Positions 60,456 to 64,000 of a stretch of DNA of 64,000 bases are shown piece by piece. Origin of the DNA: Strongylocentrotus purpuratus (lineage: Eukaryota; Echinodermata; Echinoidea; Camarodonta; Strongylocentrotidae); contig NW_022145597.1 in NCBI RefSeq assembly GCF_000002235.5, positions 2,387,501 to 2,451,500 of the forward strand. The letters are read 5' to 3'. The translations under genes and the position numbers were made by a program. How positions within the stretch are numbered: the first letter of the stretch is position 1; each line of letters opens with the position of its first letter. The notes beneath the pieces are model-generated. The model saw nothing but the letters and a program-made list of their open reading frames with translations. It was not told where the DNA came from and did not search any database.

Positions 60456-60981
60456 TGGTAGGGATAGATGATGTATTTCTAACTTTATATATTTAGAGAA
60501 TACTTTCGATTTACCATGATGTTACATTTAGAGCCGAAGTCACATTAGGCGTGTACAACCAGTTGCAGCACATGCTCACAAAAATATTGTATTCTTTCAT
60601 ACAATATCCTCCACATTACCTTTCTTTTCCTGGTGATGCTACAGAACATCTGACGTAGCAACTCCTATGTTGGTATTGTAAGGTCTATTGTAAACCGGTA
60701 GTAAGCTCTTGTGAAGCTACATTACCACTGTCTCTTCTTAGCTCATTAATGATTGACAGATGGTGTCACAGGACAAATGAGATCTGGAGCATTTGTACAC
60801 AAGAGAGCAATCGTAAGGAATGACTGTTTTGCTGAAATGTGTTGATAACTCTTTTTTTATATATAAATATTTGCATCAGATTGCCAATTTCCTCGCACAG
60901 AGCTGCTAATGTCTAGTAATTTGGTCGCCTTGGTTAAGTATGTACTATTTACCTGCAAATGGTTGTGTATTACGGACAACG

Positions 60982-61060
60982 CTAGCCTCTTGTCGATGGC
61001 CCTCGCGTTGTTGGAAGTTTACGGACTCCAACAACGCGAGGGCCATCGACAAGAGGCTAG
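60982..61060. repeat. Perfect 34 bp inverted repeat, 11-base loop
   Basis: Left arm 60982-61015 (CTAGCCTCTTGTCGATGGCC continuing to GTTGTTGGA) and right arm 61027-61060 are exact complements. GC-rich against an AT-rich background. It lies between the receptor and lectin genes. Confidence 0.9.
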
Positions 61061-62421
61061 GACAACGCCAGCTTTTGTTTCCAATGTTTATTTCTGTTCT
61101 CAAAATAGTTTTCACGACCTCTATGAACGTACACTTGCTTTTGGTTTTAATGTAAAAAAATTAAACATGTCGTACCAGTGGAAAAGACAATTGTTATTAT
61201 GTTTAATCTTGTATGCACATGATTTATTTTAAACAGAACAAGATATTTTAATGGTTCAGACTTCAGAGTATCTAAATCGTACAGTAAAAAGTAAAGAGAG
61301 AAAGCATTTTTATTAACTTTGAACTAACTTTATTCAACATGATCGCAACTATTCTCGAACAATTAACTCACGCAATTTATATTATATGTTCCTCATAAAT
61401 CATGTTTGGATTAGAAATACGTCATGATAATGTTAGCACATTTCAAAATGTGACGTACAAGGCCATTAAAATTGCCTAAATGTTGATTTTCCAAAAATAC
61501 ATGTATAGTTGCGATTGTGATATATGTGGATATTTTAGACATATACTTTGTTATATAGATATCGCATTAACCTCTACCTCGATGATTTGATTTGGAGGTT
61601 TTAGTATTTTTCTCATCGTAGCCACTGGCGGAATTGAAAAAGATATACATTGATGAAAACACGTAAGTAATAAAGATGTACTTACTAAAAATGAAGCATT
61701 ATAACTGTAAAGAGATGATTGGTACTGCAAAATCGAGAAATTGGCAACGAATACAGACATACTAAAGCTTTCGTCTTGTACTCATTGGAGTAAATCGTAA
61801 GAACGAACAGAGCAGAAATATTAACGGGATGTGATTGGCTGCCGCAAAGTAGATGTAAAGCCAGTCGTATAATAAAAACGGGTTGTTGCAATGCTACTCT
61901 TTCTGACTTTTTTCAGAATTCGTAAAATCTTCGATTTTCGTTGAAATGTGTGAATTCTTGTCTGGATATGGGATAAGGCTAAAATAATTTTACATGAAGA
62001 AAATTTTGAAAGCAATTTTACAATACGTGGGTAAGTCTAAATTGCAACAATTTTGCACATTTCACATAAACTGTTGTCGAGTATTGGCTTGGGAGGGGGT
62101 AATAATTATTGATGATTGATAAGCAAAGATAAGCCTGCTAACCAACATTAGTAAAAGCCGCTACTCCAATATTCACCTCTAACTTTAGTTTCAATAAATT
62201 CAAGTGCTGCACAGAACTACGTTTTCATACTTCTAATCTGTTTCGAATAGAGGTTTGTATATGTGTATACGTACTAATCAAGGCAACAAATATATCTCGC
62301 TTTGACCTTTTAATTATTCACATTCGGTCTTTTTCTTACACGCATTATAGTTTCACAATAGGCCATTTTTGCAATGTTATCGAATGTAATGCACAACTCT
62401 TTGTTATAAGTGCCTCGTTGC

Positions 62422-62603
62422 AAATTATGTAAATCACCTGTTACGAATAATTGTATTGCAATACTTAGAATGCTAATCGCATACATTACTTGTTGCTGGG
62501 TAGGAAAATTAAGTTATAAAATTTGTCCTACCTTGCAATAATTAATGTATTCAATTCGCATTATGACTATCGAAATACAATCATTCATTACAGGCGATTT
62601 AGG
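62422..62603. mobile_element. Short foldback element
   Basis: Left arm AAATCACCTGTTACGAATAA...GGTAGGAAAATT, right arm AATTTGTCCTACC...CATTACAGGCGATTT: imperfect complements of about 80 bp. A relative is at 52900-53035. Confidence 0.6.
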
Positions 62604-62878
62604 TGAGGTACTTAGCAGATGAATTTGATTACATTTTTAATATGGCCTTTCTGTTAAGCAAGGACACGTTGTCATTACGATACGAACATTAGGGGTGAAT
62701 ATCGTGATCCATGGTGAATAGCAGAGACAAAGAGGGTCTGCCTAAAACCGGCGGTGTTTTACAATGATCAACCTCGCTATAAAAAATGAGATGACAGTTG
62801 TCTGATTATTTGAATTTGGAGAAAAAAAATCAGGGGCTGCAGCTAAACCCCGCTCCTCATCACCTTGAATCATTATGT

Positions 62879-63109
62879 CTATGACCAAGAAGGTAGTTTA
62901 CATATGAAATAAGTCTGCCGGGTGGATGTACATGACACATCGTTCCAATCACCAGAGAAAGCAGAGACCATCTCGGTGCAGTCCTCTCGGCCTGTTCCAT
63001 CGGGCTGACCGGGAAACCAGTTAGTGTAGTCACTGTCCGTCCCGTCTATCCACTCATGGCTGGCATCTGATGTGGCGTCATGAAACCCTATCCACATGTA
63101 CCCTACACC
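62879..63109 (-). CDS. Last exon of a C-type lectin gene (partial)
   Basis: On the minus strand a tctttatcag acceptor ends at 63110 and the frame runs from 63109 to a TAG at 62879-62881. It encodes the C-terminal half of a C-type lectin domain: GYMWIGFHDATSDASHEWID, NWFPGQPDG, EDCTEM, GDWNDVSC and YFICK. QPD is the galactose-type sugar motif and WND the second calcium motif, both intact, so this is probably a calcium-dependent, galactose-type lectin. The protein ends 9 residues after the last conserved Phe-Ile-Cys, so it is likely a small secreted lectin. Upstream exons lie beyond 64000. It is convergent with the receptor gene. Confidence 0.85.
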   Translation of the reverse strand, partial: GVGYMWIGFHDATSDASHEWIDGTDSDYTNWFPGQPDGTGREDCTEMVSAFSGDWNDVSCTSTRQTYFICKLPSWS

Positions 63110-63111
63110 CT

Positions 63112-63392
63112 GATAAAGAGAGAGAATGATTGAGAGAGGTGGAGGGAGAGATGGAGGGAGAGACGGAGGGAGAAATAGAGGGAGAGCAAGGGAAGCGAGA
63201 GGAGAGAGAAGGCGAAGAAACAGATACGGGAAAGAGAGAGGGTGTGAGGGAGATGGAGAAGGGGTAGATTGGAAGAGAAAGGAGGAGAGAAAGAGATGTT
63301 GAAGAGAGAGAGAGACAGGCAGACAGAGACAGATATTGACAGAGACAGAGAACGGTAAAGAGAGAGAGAGAGAGAAAGAGGGGGAAAATGGA
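63112..63392. repeat. AG-rich polypurine microsatellite
   Basis: GAGAGA and GGAGGGAGA repeats directly upstream of the minus-strand lectin exon; on the minus strand they form a very long polypyrimidine tract before its acceptor. Confidence 0.85.
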
Positions 63393-63839
63393 TAGAGCAA
63401 TTAGTTTATAAATATTATTCCTCATTACTCTGACCACTAAATGACGTGATAGCCCAATGCAAGTAGACAATTATGTTACGTTGCTATTTCTTAAATTGAA
63501 GATACTTTTTTGCAGGGGGGGGGGGGTCCTTTCTTTCTTTATTAATTAATGTTTATAACTTTTTAATCATCATGTAAAACAAATAAATACAAAATAAAGG
63601 CACTTTTCGCTGTTTTACAACCAAATAATATTTCCTTCTACACTATGATCTATACCATCAAAAATATCAATGATAAACACAAAAAGTCCCCAAAATGTTA
63701 TCTCTAGGTCCATAACAATGTTGGACACAATTCTTTAAAAACATTGCCAATTTCCTGAAAAGGCTATCCGAATCCAGTCAAAATCATAATGGAATGAACA
63801 TTAATATGACTCTGAGGTGCGTAACGTTTTAAAGGGAAA

Positions 63840-63993
63840 TATTATGTGTACCTTACATTTATATTATTTAGAAAAAAGTTTACAAATGTATACTGCTTAC
63901 ATAATCAACTTTCGCAGCCAACCATCATTCGCTTGATAAATATAAAAGTCATCATTTTATGATCGGTTAAAGGAATGGGGAAAAGACAGGGTG
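63840..63993 (+). repeat. Dispersed repeat H, copy 2
   Basis: Nearly identical to 42881-43035 in direct orientation, at the window edge. Confidence 0.75.
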
Positions 63994-64000
63994 CTGACTA

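Larger units (their letters stand above)
59955..62421. other. Intergenic region between the two convergent genes
   Basis: AT-rich. Apart from the MITE fragment (60225-60455) and the perfect inverted repeat (60982-61060) nothing is recognised, and no open frame has coding character. Confidence 0.5.

Noticed and set aside
60909..61232. 107-codon frame across the perfect inverted repeat.
   Set aside because: Reads straight through the hairpin, has no homology signal and no splice context.

Overview
The window looks like genomic DNA from a marine invertebrate deuterostome, most likely an echinoderm such as a sea urchin. It is AT-rich and intron-rich, full of short transposons, poly-G tracts and microsatellites, and carries non-LTR retrotransposons of the CR1/L2 type. 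Its main gene belongs to a receptor type (LDLa + LRR + rhodopsin-like 7TM, as in molluscan GRL101 and relaxin receptors) known from such animals. The species assignment is an inference.

One gene fills almost the whole plus strand (769-59796). I reconstructed 36 exons by hand from splice sites, reading phase and domain content. They total 6753 nt, an exact multiple of three (2250 residues from the first ATG, 2229 from the preferred Met at 832, ignoring one internal stop). In order the exons encode: signal peptide (exon 1); five CUB domains without cysteines (21744-33131); two F5/8-type C (discoidin) domains (34570-39124); a divergent and a canonical CUB (39515-41320); a C-type lectin domain (41740-43796); seven LDLa modules (44936-49816); an LRR N-cap and five LRR exons (51135-54371); the LGR hinge and TM1-TM6 in one exon (55069-55972); TM7 (56394-56532); and an unusual 126-residue cytoplasmic tail ending at 59796. 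It is a leucine-rich-repeat GPCR with a very large mosaic ectodomain. One in-frame TAG falls at the exon 9/10 junction, in the first discoidin domain, where related domains usually have Gln.

Intron 1 (about 20.8 kb, 908-21743) is a reservoir of repeats: a GTTGTTTAAA-rich inverted-repeat element, a tandem array with CGCGCTTCGCGCG cores, CR1/L2-like 3-prime tails, MITEs, a nested retroelement fragment, and a nearly intact CR1/L2-group element (16951-20270) broken by one stop and one frameshift. Later introns hold more MITEs, at least four families of which end in TTAAAGG/CCTTTAA. They also hold a 1.97 kb element with hAT-like ends and an internal CTCGCTCGC array, and a 935 bp near-perfect palindrome.

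Downstream, 59797-62878 has no recognisable gene but holds a perfect 34 bp inverted repeat. On the minus strand the last exon of a separate C-type lectin gene (63109-62879, galactose-type QPD motif) faces the receptor gene tail-to-tail. Its other exons lie beyond the window.
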